Assembly: GCA_964635375.1 (NCBI GenBank)
Contig: CAZWOU010000009.1
Coordinates: 1-64,000 of the forward strand
Direction of reading: 5' to 3'
DNA: 64,000 nucleotides
From: CAZMNY01 sp964635375
GTDB lineage: Bacteria > Planctomycetota > Planctomycetia > Pirellulales > Pirellulaceae
The notes under the pieces are model-generated. The model searched no databases. It was given only the letters and a program-made list of their open reading frames with translations, and was not told the origin of the DNA. The position numbers and the translations under genes were made by a program. This document shows, one piece after another, positions 33,416 to 42,289 of the stretch (the stretch's first letter is position 1; every line of letters starts with the position of its first letter).

Positions 33416-35569
33416 ATGAATCACTGCCGCCCACACCGAACAACGCCTCCGGTCGCCTGGCTCGCCTGTTGCGCCGTTGTCTTCCTGTGCGGTTGCTGGA
33501 ACGCCGGCTCAGGCCGCCGAGAGGCGTCTGAGACGGTAGAGCGTTTGCCCAATCGCTTCGCGCGGGCCTTTGCCTATCGGGTGAGTTCGCGAGTGAAGGC
33601 ATTGAGTCGCGAACAAAGGTCGATTCGGTCAAGGATTCAATCACTACCACCCTATTCGCCTCAGATGAATCTTGGTGCCGGGTTCCATAGTGAATTCACA
33701 GAGGATCCTTTCTCGGTTCACTGGGTGCAGATCGATTTGGGAAAAGAGTACAGCATCGACACGATCGCATTGGTGCCGACGTACGTTCGGCGAGACGACG
33801 CCAATGTCTGGGGTTACGGATTCCCACGACAGTTCTATATCGAAGTTTCCAACGACCCGAATTTCGAGACCTCAACGCGGATCTACGAGACGCCCGCGGA
33901 TGCTCCCAACCCAGGTAAGTACCCGCTGCTGATTCCGGGGGTCGTCGTGCGGGGACGCTACATAAGGCTTACCTGTACGGAATTGGCGATGGAGGGTGAT
34001 CACGCGTTCTTCGCGCTTGGAGAAATGATCGTCCTTTCCGGCATGCGGAACGTGGCCTTATGGCGTCCGCTCACCGCGTCGGACACGGAGGAGGCGGAGC
34101 TGCGTTGGTCGATAGAATACTTGGTCGACGAGATATCGCTACTTCCTTTGTCCACCTACCGTCAGTTGAGTCCGACTGACGGCTTTCAGTCGAAGGCGTT
34201 TGACGATGTCGAACAAGAAATCGAAGTGGTCGTTGATCTAGGACAAGTTCTTCCAGTCGATGAAGTTCGGCTTGTCCCCGCGCTCCCATTGCATCGACCA
34301 GACATTCCAGGTTGGGGTTTCCCTGTGGACTTTCAGGTCGACCTGTTGCAAACCCTCGATGATTCGGAACCGGTGGTGATCTACGACAGTCGAAACCAAG
34401 AGTTCCGTCACTCCATGCATCGACCGATGGTGATTCCCGTTGCTTCGCGCGAATATTTCCTCAGGCAGGAAGACACTGCTTTGGGAGCGATGCAGTCTCA
34501 ATGGGAGTTGCCTGCCGTTCCCGTCGACGCTCGCTACGTACGCATCCGAGCCAAGAAGTTGGATGGTCGCATCCGACCTTATTACTTTGCCTTGGCGGAA
34601 TTGCAGGTCTATTCAGGCAGCATCAATGTGGCCCGGGATAGGCCCGTGTCGGTCAGCGCGGAAGGCTTGCCGAAACCGGGCTCGCGGGAGAAATCTTCGT
34701 CGCGCTGGGACCCGTCCTATTTGACCGACGGGTTCGGCAGCCGACGACGGTTGATGGAGTTGTCACAATGGTTGTTCGAGCTGGAAGAGTTGCGATTGCT
34801 CGAAGCGAGGTCGACGCGAATTGACGGGGCGTTGCAGGCGGCCGTGGCTGACATTTGGCGATGGTTTGTGTGGTCTGTGGGCATCTTGATGTCGACGGCG
34901 TTGGCCTTTGTCATTGTCTACAACAGTCGCCTGCGCTACCAATACCGACGCCATGCTGAGCGACTGCGTAACCAAATCGCCAGCGACTTGCACGATGACA
35001 TTGGAAGCAACCTAGGTACAATCGGCCTGCTCTGTGAATCCGTCTCTAAAGGGCAGCTTACGGACCAGGAGAAACGCTCACTTGTGGACATCCGAGAAAT
35101 CGCGGTGGAAACGAGTGATGCGATGCGCGATATTCTCTGGATTATTGACCCCGCCTCAACTCGACTCGAAGATTTTGTCGGAAGACTCCGCAGCGTAACC
35201 AACCGCTTGTTGACGAGTCAAGAGTCTGTGTTCACCGTACCGGAGTCATTGCCCGAGTGCGCTATTCCGCTGGCATGGCGCCGAAACATGTTTCTCTCCG
35301 TCAAGGAGGTGCTGCACAACGCGGCGAAACACAGCCAGTGTGAGACCGTGAAGATCGCTGTGGTCGTCGAGCGGAATCGATTTGATATGCGGATCCAAGA
35401 TGACGGTGTGGGCTTCGATTTGGACGCTCGCAGCCGTGGTTTCGGAATTCGAAACGTGCGCCGCCGATTGCGCGAGTTGGGCGGCGTCGTGAAGTTTGAA
35501 CCTGTTGTCGGCGAGGGCACGACTGTGCTCCTGCAAGCTCCCTTGCCGCTGCAACTTTCAACCGAGTAA
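33416..35569 (+). CDS. sensor histidine kinase with discoidin-like exported domains
   Basis: A 717-residue two-component sensor. The N-terminus has a lipoprotein-like signal (WLACCAVVFLCGC, Cys27). Residues about 75-480 contain two F5/8-type-C-like (discoidin) sandwiches and parts of a third: VHWVQIDLGKEYSIDTIALV, IEVVVDLGQVLPVDEVRLVP, RYIRLTCTELA and RYVRIRAKKLDG. One membrane span (VWSVGILMSTALAFVIVYN) leads to a NarL/HisKA_3-type kinase with His526 in SDLHDDIGSNL and an HATPase domain (EVLHNAAKHS; DDGVGF; GFGIRNVRRRL). Discoidin domains usually bind sugars, so it may sense polysaccharide. ATG 33416 gives the signal sequence directly. The response regulator gene follows after 12 bases. Confidence 0.88.
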   Translation: MNHCRPHRTTPPVAWLACCAVVFLCGCWNAGSGRREASETVERLPNRFARAFAYRVSSRVKALSREQRSIRSRIQSLPPYSPQMNLGAGFHSEFTEDPFSVHWVQIDLGKEYSIDTIALVPTYVRRDDANVWGYGFPRQFYIEVSNDPNFETSTRIYETPADAPNPGKYPLLIPGVVVRGRYIRLTCTELAMEGDHAFFALGEMIVLSGMRNVALWRPLTASDTEEAELRWSIEYLVDEISLLPLSTYRQLSPTDGFQSKAFDDVEQEIEVVVDLGQVLPVDEVRLVPALPLHRPDIPGWGFPVDFQVDLLQTLDDSEPVVIYDSRNQEFRHSMHRPMVIPVASREYFLRQEDTALGAMQSQWELPAVPVDARYVRIRAKKLDGRIRPYYFALAELQVYSGSINVARDRPVSVSAEGLPKPGSREKSSSRWDPSYLTDGFGSRRRLMELSQWLFELEELRLLEARSTRIDGALQAAVADIWRWFVWSVGILMSTALAFVIVYNSRLRYQYRRHAERLRNQIASDLHDDIGSNLGTIGLLCESVSKGQLTDQEKRSLVDIREIAVETSDAMRDILWIIDPASTRLEDFVGRLRSVTNRLLTSQESVFTVPESLPECAIPLAWRRNMFLSVKEVLHNAAKHSQCETVKIAVVVERNRFDMRIQDDGVGFDLDARSRGFGIRNVRRRLRELGGVVKFEPVVGEGTTVLLQAPLPLQLSTE

Positions 35570-35581
35570 GGACTGCCAACA

Positions 35582-36232
35582 ATGGTCGAAAATACTGAGC
35601 CGATATCGGTTTGGCTGGTCGAGGACAATGAACGACTGCGCCAGACGTTGCGAGATTCCATAAACGCTGCGGGCGGATTTGAGTGCAGCGCCGACCACGG
35701 CAGCCTCGAAGATGCGATGGCCCAGCTGAAAAGCCACGACGCACCACGAGTGCTGTTACTCGACATCGGCCTTCCCGGTGTGGATGGGATTACCGGTTTG
35801 CCGAAACTGAAAGCCGCCGCGCCCGAGACTCGGGTGGTCATTCTGACCGTGTTCGACGATCAGGATCGCGTATTTCGAGCTGTTTGCGCGGGTGCCGACG
35901 GCTACCTGCTCAAGACATCGTCCATCGACCGCATCGGCGACGCGATTCGCGAAGTCGCGGCCGGCGGCGCTTCGATGAATTCCGAGATCGCGAGAAAAGT
36001 GCTCAACACGCTGACCAAGCAGAACACGAAGAATTCAGACACGATGCTCACCGATCGGGAACAAGACGTGCTGCGACTCGTCGTCCGCGGATTGACCAAA
36101 AAGGAGATCGCCCGCGAACTCGACCTTAGTCCCCACACCGTCGATTCGCATCTACGACATATCTATCAAAGGCTGCACGTCAACAATCGAGCCGGCGCGG
36201 TGGCGGCCGCTTTGCGAGATGGCCTGATCTAG
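35582..36232 (+). CDS. LuxR/NarL-family response regulator
   Basis: A 216-residue regulator with receiver domain (phosphoacceptor Asp61 in RVLLLDIGLPGVDG; Thr and Lys switch residues in VVILTVFDD and GYLLKTSS). It has a C-terminal LuxR-type helix-turn-helix (LTDREQDVLRLVVRGLTKKE; ELDLSPHTVDSHLRHIYQRL). It lies 12 bases downstream of the discoidin-kinase gene and is its obvious partner. When phosphorylated it would control target promoters; nearby candidates are the exported hydrolase-type genes, but no binding site was recognised. Confidence 0.95.
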   Translation: MVENTEPISVWLVEDNERLRQTLRDSINAAGGFECSADHGSLEDAMAQLKSHDAPRVLLLDIGLPGVDGITGLPKLKAAAPETRVVILTVFDDQDRVFRAVCAGADGYLLKTSSIDRIGDAIREVAAGGASMNSEIARKVLNTLTKQNTKNSDTMLTDREQDVLRLVVRGLTKKEIARELDLSPHTVDSHLRHIYQRLHVNNRAGAVAAALRDGLI

Positions 36233-36259
36233 GTTCAAGCCCCGCCGTCGCCAAGCGAG

Positions 36260-38026
36260 TCAGCTGGTGATGATGTCGTCGACGGTCCCGCCGGAGGGAA
36301 TCATCGGCAGCACATGTTCGGTGTAGGGAACCTGGATATCCAAGACGTAGGCCCCCTGGTAGGAAATCATCTCTTCCAACGCCGAACGAAGGTCCTCTCG
36401 TTTGCTCACCGTGCTCGCCCCGCAGCCATACCCTTTCGCAATCGTGACAAAGTCGGGATACCGCTCCACAACATAGTCGTCGTCGCCTTTGCCTTCCGCC
36501 TCTCGGTGGTGCGTGGGGCCCAAGTAGGTGTGGGCGCGGTTGCCATCCATGAAGCGATCCTCCCACTGGACAACCATGCCCAAGTGCTGGTTGTTCAGCA
36601 ACATGACTTTGACCGGGATATTCTCACAGTGCAATGTCGCCAATTCCTGGATGTTCATTTGGAAACTGCCATCGCCATCGATGTCGATGACCAACGCATC
36701 AGGGTGGGCAATTTGAGCGCCCATCGCGGCGGGCAAACCGAAACCCATTGTTCCCAAGCCAGAACTGGAGAGCCAAGTTCGCGGACGATCGAACTGATAA
36801 TACTGGGCGCCCCACATTTGGTGCTGGCCAACGCCGACCGCAACAATCGTCTTTCGGTCTTGAGTCAATTCAGAGAGCGCTTGAATCGCGTGTTGTTGCC
36901 GAATACCTCCGAACTCTTCGTCGTATTGATACGGGCTCTCCAACTTCCACGCCTTGCAACTATCCACCCAGGCGGAAATGTCGCCCGCTGGCTCGACGAT
37001 GGCGTTGAGTTGCTTTAGCGCTCTCTTGACGTCGCTAACGATGGGGATTTGGGCCGGCTTGTTCTTATTCAATTCCGAAGGGTCAATGTCGATGTGCACG
37101 ATTTTCGCGCCCTTTGCGAACTCGGCCAGATTGCCAGTTACCCGGTCGTCAAAACGAACGCCGAGCGCCAGCAGCAAATCGCATTGTTGGACGGCCTTGT
37201 TGGCGTAGACGCTGCCATGCATGCCAAGCATGTCCATGCAGAGCGGATCGGAGTTGGGAAAGACGCCGAGCCCCATGATCGTCATGGTCACCGGAATACC
37301 GGTCTTGGCGGCGAGTTCGCGCAGCTCATCGCTTGCTTCCGCTGCGATGACCCCACCGCCCGCATAGATCAACGGGCGCTTGGACGCCTTGATCACCGCC
37401 GCCACCTGTCGGATCTGCTCATCGCTCGCTACCCGATCTTTCAAGTAGTAGCCGGGCAGATTCATCGGCTCGTCCCAAACGGGACTATGCATGGCCTCCT
37501 GCACATCCTTTGGCAAGTCAATCAGGACCGGGCCCGGTCGCCCCGTGGTCGCGATGTGGAAAGCCTCTCGGACGATGCGAGCAAGGTCTTTGACGTCGGT
37601 CACCAAGTAGTGATGTTTCGTGATCCCTCGGCAGACTTCGACAATCGGCGTCTCTTGAAAAGCGTCCGAACCAATCACGGGCGTCTTCACTTGCCCCGTG
37701 ATGGCAATAAGCGGGATGCTGTCGAGCTTCGCGTCCGCAATCGCCGTCACCAGGTTCGTGGCGCCAGGACCGCTCGTCGCCATGCAGACGCCTGGCTTGC
37801 CCGTGGTTCGGGCATAGCCCTGGGCTGCGAAACCACCCCCCTGCTCATGCCGTGGCAGGATCGTGCGAATCTCACTCTTGTACTTCGTCAACGATTGATG
37901 AAGCGGCATACTGGCGCCGCCGGGGTAGGCGAAAATCACCTCAACGTCATGGTTGAGCAGCGATTGGACGAGAATATCCGACCCCGACGTTGGAACGCTG
38001 ACGGTCGAGGTCGAGTTGGACGCCAT
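36260..38026 (-). CDS. ilvB: acetolactate synthase large subunit
   Basis: A 588-residue thiamine-diphosphate enzyme for the first shared step of branched-chain amino acid synthesis. It shows the N-terminal FAYPGGASMPLHQSL with the conserved cofactor-binding region, RHEQGGGFAAQGYAR containing the catalytic glutamate, SGPGATNLVTAIADA, and the thiamine motif GDGSFQMNIQELATLHCENI ending in NN. FAD-binding segments such as LALGVRFDDRVTG are present. The small regulatory subunit ilvN is not adjacent. The C-terminus has the insert HHREAEGKGDDDYV. Upstream lie tandem repeats and an assembly gap, so its promoter region is incomplete. Confidence 0.95.
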   Translation of the reverse strand: MASNSTSTVSVPTSGSDILVQSLLNHDVEVIFAYPGGASMPLHQSLTKYKSEIRTILPRHEQGGGFAAQGYARTTGKPGVCMATSGPGATNLVTAIADAKLDSIPLIAITGQVKTPVIGSDAFQETPIVEVCRGITKHHYLVTDVKDLARIVREAFHIATTGRPGPVLIDLPKDVQEAMHSPVWDEPMNLPGYYLKDRVASDEQIRQVAAVIKASKRPLIYAGGGVIAAEASDELRELAAKTGIPVTMTIMGLGVFPNSDPLCMDMLGMHGSVYANKAVQQCDLLLALGVRFDDRVTGNLAEFAKGAKIVHIDIDPSELNKNKPAQIPIVSDVKRALKQLNAIVEPAGDISAWVDSCKAWKLESPYQYDEEFGGIRQQHAIQALSELTQDRKTIVAVGVGQHQMWGAQYYQFDRPRTWLSSSGLGTMGFGLPAAMGAQIAHPDALVIDIDGDGSFQMNIQELATLHCENIPVKVMLLNNQHLGMVVQWEDRFMDGNRAHTYLGPTHHREAEGKGDDDYVVERYPDFVTIAKGYGCGASTVSKREDLRSALEEMISYQGAYVLDIQVPYTEHVLPMIPSGGTVDDIITS

Positions 38027-38070
38027 GACATAACTCCTCTTGTCTCTTGTGCTTTTGCCAATTCGGCTGG

Positions 38071-38309
38071 CCGTGCCAGTCCTTAACCGTGCCAGTCCTT
38101 AACCGTGCCAGTCCTTAACCGTGCCAGTCCTTAACCNNNNNNNNNNNNNNNNNNNNNNNNNNNNNNNNNNNNNNNNNNNNNNNNNNNNNNNNNNNNNNNN
38201 NNNNNNNNNNNNNNNNNNNNNNNNNNNNNNNNNNNNCTTAACCGTGCCAGTCCTTAACCGTGCCAGTCCTTAACCGTGCCAGTCCTTAACCACACCAGCC
38301 TCTAACCGT
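38071..38309. repeat. 16-base tandem repeat array interrupted by an assembly gap
   Basis: The unit CCGTGCCAGTCCTTAA is repeated about four times at 38071-38136 and again from 38237, with degenerate copies to about 38309. Between them are 100 N, so the copy number is unknown. Units adjoin without spacers, so it is not a CRISPR array. It sits between the ilvB and crcB genes, which point away from each other. Confidence 0.9.
38137..38236. other. assembly gap (100 N)
   Basis: One hundred N within the 16-base tandem repeat. The assembly very probably broke because of the repeat, and the true length is unknown. Confidence 0.95.
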
Positions 38310-38687
38310 ACCTTGGCGCCAAAGCGAACGCGCATACAGACTTCAGCTTATGTCATCCCCGAGGAATGTCTACCGCAAATCAGCCGGGAGCTGCCCTTCA
38401 AGGTGGAGAATGCCAGGCTAGGCAGAACCGGGATTCGTCGTTTGCGACCGCGTCGGTCCCGTCCGCGCTTCTCGAGTTGTCTTCTCAGGGACGCACGGCT
38501 ACGCTGGCGGGTGAAGCCCCACTGAACGGTCGCCGAATTTCGAAACTCCAAACAGCGGCGCCAAACAGCGGCGCCAAACAGCGGCCAGCCCGCAGGCGTG
38601 TGTGGTGCGGCCAATGCACCTTCCTCGCCATCAGGCGGCATTATCGTTCATCGACGTGTTCCATTCATTAGAGAATCGTTTCTACGA
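38310..38687. other. intergenic region before crcB with a 13-base repeat
   Basis: No supported gene. Three copies of CCAAACAGCGGCG (last copy variant) lie at 38548-38586. I looked for a fluoride riboswitch in front of crcB and did not recognise one. Confidence 0.5.
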
Positions 38688-39080
38688 ATGAAAGAGCTAT
38701 TTGCTATCGCCGTGGGCGGCGCTGCAGGGGCCGTCGCTCGCTATTTGGTCAGGCTGTTGGCCGATCGATACGTGGGCCAAGAGTTTCCTTGGGGAACCTT
38801 CTTCGTCAACGTCGCCGGCTGTTTTCTGTTGGGAATTGTGGCGGCGATTGGGATGGCCCGTCGCGACGTGCCGGCGTATATCCAGCACGGCGTCGCAATC
38901 GGATTCTTGGGCGCTTTGACCACGTTTTCAACATTTGGATTCGAGACTTTTCGCCGCATGGAAGACGGGAAGTGGGCGCTGGCCTTCTCCAACATCGCTG
39001 CGAATCTGTTGATTGGCCTGCTCGCCGTATGGCTTGGACTGCTACTGGGCAAGTCTCTGTTTGGCGTCGCTGGAGAGTGA
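38688..39080 (+). CDS. crcB: fluoride channel CrcB/Fluc
   Basis: A 130-residue membrane protein with four hydrophobic spans and family marks: GGAAGAVARYLVRLL, FPWGTFFVNVAGCFLLG with the conserved asparagine, and GFLGALTTFSTFGFET with the phenylalanines that line the pore. It forms dual-topology dimers that let fluoride leave the cell. ATG 38688 gives the typical N-terminus; the frame is open back to 38598 without similarity. It is followed by the convergent uvrA gene. Confidence 0.9.
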   Translation: MKELFAIAVGGAAGAVARYLVRLLADRYVGQEFPWGTFFVNVAGCFLLGIVAAIGMARRDVPAYIQHGVAIGFLGALTTFSTFGFETFRRMEDGKWALAFSNIAANLLIGLLAVWLGLLLGKSLFGVAGE

Positions 39081-39167
39081 GACAAGACGCTTTAGGGGAA
39101 GCTTGCCTACTTGTCTCAGGTTCAACGTTGCTGCCGCGTCTACTGGTCCGCGTCTGCTGGTCCGTGT

Positions 39168-42032
39168 CTACTTTGCCAGTTGCGGTGCGAGAAAGCGACC
39201 GGTGTGATTATCCTTGATCTCGGCGATCAACTCGGGCGGCCCCTCCGCTACCAGATGGCCACCCGCCTCACCGCCTTCCGGCCCCAGATCAACAAGCCAG
39301 TCAGCGCACTTGATAACGTCCAAGTTGTGTTCGATCACGATCACGGTGTTCCCGCGATCAACGAGTTTTCCCAGCACTTCAAGCAGTTTTCGGATGTCGT
39401 CGAAGTGCAGGCCGGTCGTCGGTTCGTCCAGAAGATAGAGCGTCTTCCCTGTGTCGACTCGCGCCAATTGGGTCGCCAGCTTGACCCGTTGGGCCTCGCC
39501 TCCAGAGAGCGTCGTGGATGGTTGTCCAAGTTTGACGTAGCCCAAGCCGACATCGGCAAGCGATTCGAGCAAGCGGTGGATCTGAGAGAAGTTCTCGAAG
39601 AACTCGCATGCTTGACCCACCGACATTTCCAGTACGTCCGCTATCGACTTGCCTCGGTAACGGACTTGCAGCGTCTGCCGATTGAAACGCTTGGCGTTGC
39701 ATTCTCCGCAGACCACGTACAGGTCGGAGAGAAAGCTCATTTCGATCTTTTGGGTACCTTGTCCCTGACAGGCTTCGCAACGACCGCCTTTGACATTGAA
39801 ACTAAAACGGCTCGCCTTGTATCCGCGTTGTTTGGAGTCTCGGGTCCCGGCGAAAACTTTGCGAATTTCGTCAAACACTCCGGTATAGGTGGCCGGGTTG
39901 CTGCGCGGAGTGCGGCCGATCGGCGATTGATCGATCTCGATCACCTTATCGATCTGACTGGCGCCGCGCAGTCCTGAGTGGGGGCCCGGTTTGGGCCCGA
40001 CGCCGCCCAATCGGCGTTTGAGAGCTCGGGCCACGGTTTCGTTGATCAACGAGCTCTTGCCAGATCCGCTGACTCCAGTGACGCAGACCAACGCACCCAA
40101 GGGAAACCGCACGTCGATGTTCTTTAGGTTGTTGGTCGCGGCGCCGGTCAAGTGCAAGGACCTCGACTTGGCGGTCCGTCGTCGCGACTTTGGCACGTCA
40201 ATGCATTTGGCGCCGCTGAGATACTGTCCGGTAATCGAAGCCGGGTCCGCTGCAACTTGGTCAGGGGACCCCACGGAGACGATGCTTCCGCCCAACTCTC
40301 CCGCGCCGGGGCCCATATCGATCAGTTGATCCGCCTCGCGCATCATCGACTCGTCGTGCTCGACAATCAACACGCTGTTTCCCATCTGCTGCAAGTCCCT
40401 CAGCGCGCCGATCAAGCGACCGTTATCGCGAGGGTGCAGCCCGATGGAGGGTTCGTCGAGCACGTAGCAGACGCCGACGAGCGACGATCCGATGCTCGTG
40501 GCCAACCGCACTCGCTGCAATTCGCCCCCGCTCAGCGTATCGGCTGGGCGGTCGAGCGTCAGATAGCCCACGCCGACCTTATCGAGGAACGCCAGTCGCT
40601 TGGAGATTTCTTCTAGCAGCGGTCTGGCGATGGGGAGCTGCGACGCGTCCGCCTCAATACCGTCGAAGAAGACTCGAGCTCGTTCGACCGATAAGGCGGT
40701 CATCTCCTGGATCGCCAGCCCGGCGTAACGGACACTTGAGGCCTCTTTTCGCAATCTCGAACCGTTGCATTCGAGGCATTCGACCTCGCCGCGAAACGCG
40801 GTGAGCTGTTCTTGCTTGGATTTCTTCGTGGCCGTCGCGAGTTCCTTCTCCAGGGCAATCAGCAACCCTTCGAACTTTCCATTGCTGCCGTGAAACAGTT
40901 TCTCCAAGAGCTGCGGCTTCCACTCGGCGAGCGGCAGATCCCAGCCAAACCCCTTCAACTTGGCCAGGCTCGTCAACTCGCTCCGGCGTTTCTTCATGGC
41001 GGCGGGCGAGAGGTTTCGCCAAGGGGCGATCGCGCCGCCATCGATTGACAACGAATAGTCGGGAACGATCAACTCGGGGTCGAATTGACGTTTGACGCCG
41101 AATCCTTCGCACTCCGGGCAAACGCCGTACGGGCTGTTGAAGCTGAACGTCCGCGGTTCGAGTTCTTCATAGCTAATGTCACACGTCGGGCAGGCGTAGA
41201 GCGTGCTGAACAGCTTGTCGATCCAAGTGCCTCGTGGGTTCTGTTCGTTTGTCTGTTCTTCATCGAGGTAGCATACCGAGCAGAGTCCGTCGCCATAGCG
41301 AAGCGCCAATTGAAGCGACTCGGCGACTCGACTGCGAACGCCGTCTCGGATGATGACGCGATCGACGACCGCATCAATGTGGTGCACCTTACGTGGCTCC
41401 AGCTCCGGCAGATTCTCCATGTCGAAGATTTCGTTGTCGATGCGAGCTCTAACGAATCCGGCCTTGCGTATGCGGGCCAAGACATCCTTGTGGGCGCCGC
41501 GGCGGCCGCGAATCAAGGGCGCTAAGATCATCGTCTTGCAACCATCGGGCAACTGCATCAGTCGCTCGTGAACTTGCTCCAAGGAGAATTGCTGAATCGG
41601 AGAACCGCATCCGTAGCATTCAGGCTCGCCAAGCCGAGCCATCAACAAACGCAAGTAGTCGTAGACTTCCGTGACTGTGGCCACGGTGCTGCGCGGGTTG
41701 TGGCTGCCGGGCCGTTGATCGATGCAGATCGTCGGTTGCAGACCATCGATCAAGTCGACATCCGGGCGCTCTAACTGATGAAGAAACTGGCGAGCGTAAA
41801 CCGAGAGACTCTCGATGTACTGTCGCTGACCTTCCGCGTACAGAGTGTCAAACGCCAAACTGCTCTTGCCAGACCCGCTGGGTCCCGTGATCACAACCAA
41901 CTTGCGGCGCTCGATGTCTAAATCGACATCTTTGAGATTGTGCACCCTGGCGCCGCGAATGCGAAGCTGCGGCGACCGCCCATTTGTGCTGGGCGAAACG
42001 GAAACCGGGTCAGTCGGCGACGTGTGCGGCAT
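39168..42032 (-). CDS. uvrA: excinuclease ABC subunit A
   Basis: A 954-residue UvrA, the damage-sensing ATPase of nucleotide excision repair. It has both ATPase modules: Walker A GPSGSGKSSLAFDTL and GVSGSGKSSLINETV, signatures LSGGELQRVRLA and LSGGEAQRVKLA, and Walker B/D-loop regions VLDEPSIGLHPRDN and LLDEPTTGLHFDD. A zinc site is formed by CEACQGQGTQ and CGECNAKRF; another cysteine group is CPTCDISYEE with CPECEGFG. ATG 42032 (MPHTSPTDP) is the likely start; the frame is open to 42125. ICIDQRPGSHNPRST departs slightly from the commonest family sequence, so it could be a paralogue. Confidence 0.93.
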   Translation of the reverse strand: MPHTSPTDPVSVSPSTNGRSPQLRIRGARVHNLKDVDLDIERRKLVVITGPSGSGKSSLAFDTLYAEGQRQYIESLSVYARQFLHQLERPDVDLIDGLQPTICIDQRPGSHNPRSTVATVTEVYDYLRLLMARLGEPECYGCGSPIQQFSLEQVHERLMQLPDGCKTMILAPLIRGRRGAHKDVLARIRKAGFVRARIDNEIFDMENLPELEPRKVHHIDAVVDRVIIRDGVRSRVAESLQLALRYGDGLCSVCYLDEEQTNEQNPRGTWIDKLFSTLYACPTCDISYEELEPRTFSFNSPYGVCPECEGFGVKRQFDPELIVPDYSLSIDGGAIAPWRNLSPAAMKKRRSELTSLAKLKGFGWDLPLAEWKPQLLEKLFHGSNGKFEGLLIALEKELATATKKSKQEQLTAFRGEVECLECNGSRLRKEASSVRYAGLAIQEMTALSVERARVFFDGIEADASQLPIARPLLEEISKRLAFLDKVGVGYLTLDRPADTLSGGELQRVRLATSIGSSLVGVCYVLDEPSIGLHPRDNGRLIGALRDLQQMGNSVLIVEHDESMMREADQLIDMGPGAGELGGSIVSVGSPDQVAADPASITGQYLSGAKCIDVPKSRRRTAKSRSLHLTGAATNNLKNIDVRFPLGALVCVTGVSGSGKSSLINETVARALKRRLGGVGPKPGPHSGLRGASQIDKVIEIDQSPIGRTPRSNPATYTGVFDEIRKVFAGTRDSKQRGYKASRFSFNVKGGRCEACQGQGTQKIEMSFLSDLYVVCGECNAKRFNRQTLQVRYRGKSIADVLEMSVGQACEFFENFSQIHRLLESLADVGLGYVKLGQPSTTLSGGEAQRVKLATQLARVDTGKTLYLLDEPTTGLHFDDIRKLLEVLGKLVDRGNTVIVIEHNLDVIKCADWLVDLGPEGGEAGGHLVAEGPPELIAEIKDNHTGRFLAPQLAK

Positions 42033-42289
42033 GCAGACGTAGTTGTTATGAACAATGAACCGCGAGGCCAGCGCCTCAATTCGTCCTCGCCGCAACTCCG
42101 TGCGGTTCAGCGGGTCGCAGATCACCCTCAGGACAACACCCGTCGGACAACGCTACGACCACTCGCTATGCGGCCCATTTTGGTCGATCGGCAAACCCTC
42201 TAGCCTACCATTGGCCAACCGCGGTTGCGAGAGTGGAGAGAGTCGAGGTGATTGGGTTATACTTGAGAGCAAGTCAGGGCCGCGATGCA

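Noticed and set aside
38071..38309. CRISPR array
   Set aside because: The 16-base units follow each other without unique spacers, so it is a plain tandem repeat.
38310..38687. Fluoride riboswitch before crcB
   Set aside because: No match to the conserved crcB-motif segments could be found by eye.
39111..39977. 288-residue open frame on the plus strand after crcB
   Set aside because: Antisense to the uvrA 3' part, which has clear ABC motifs.
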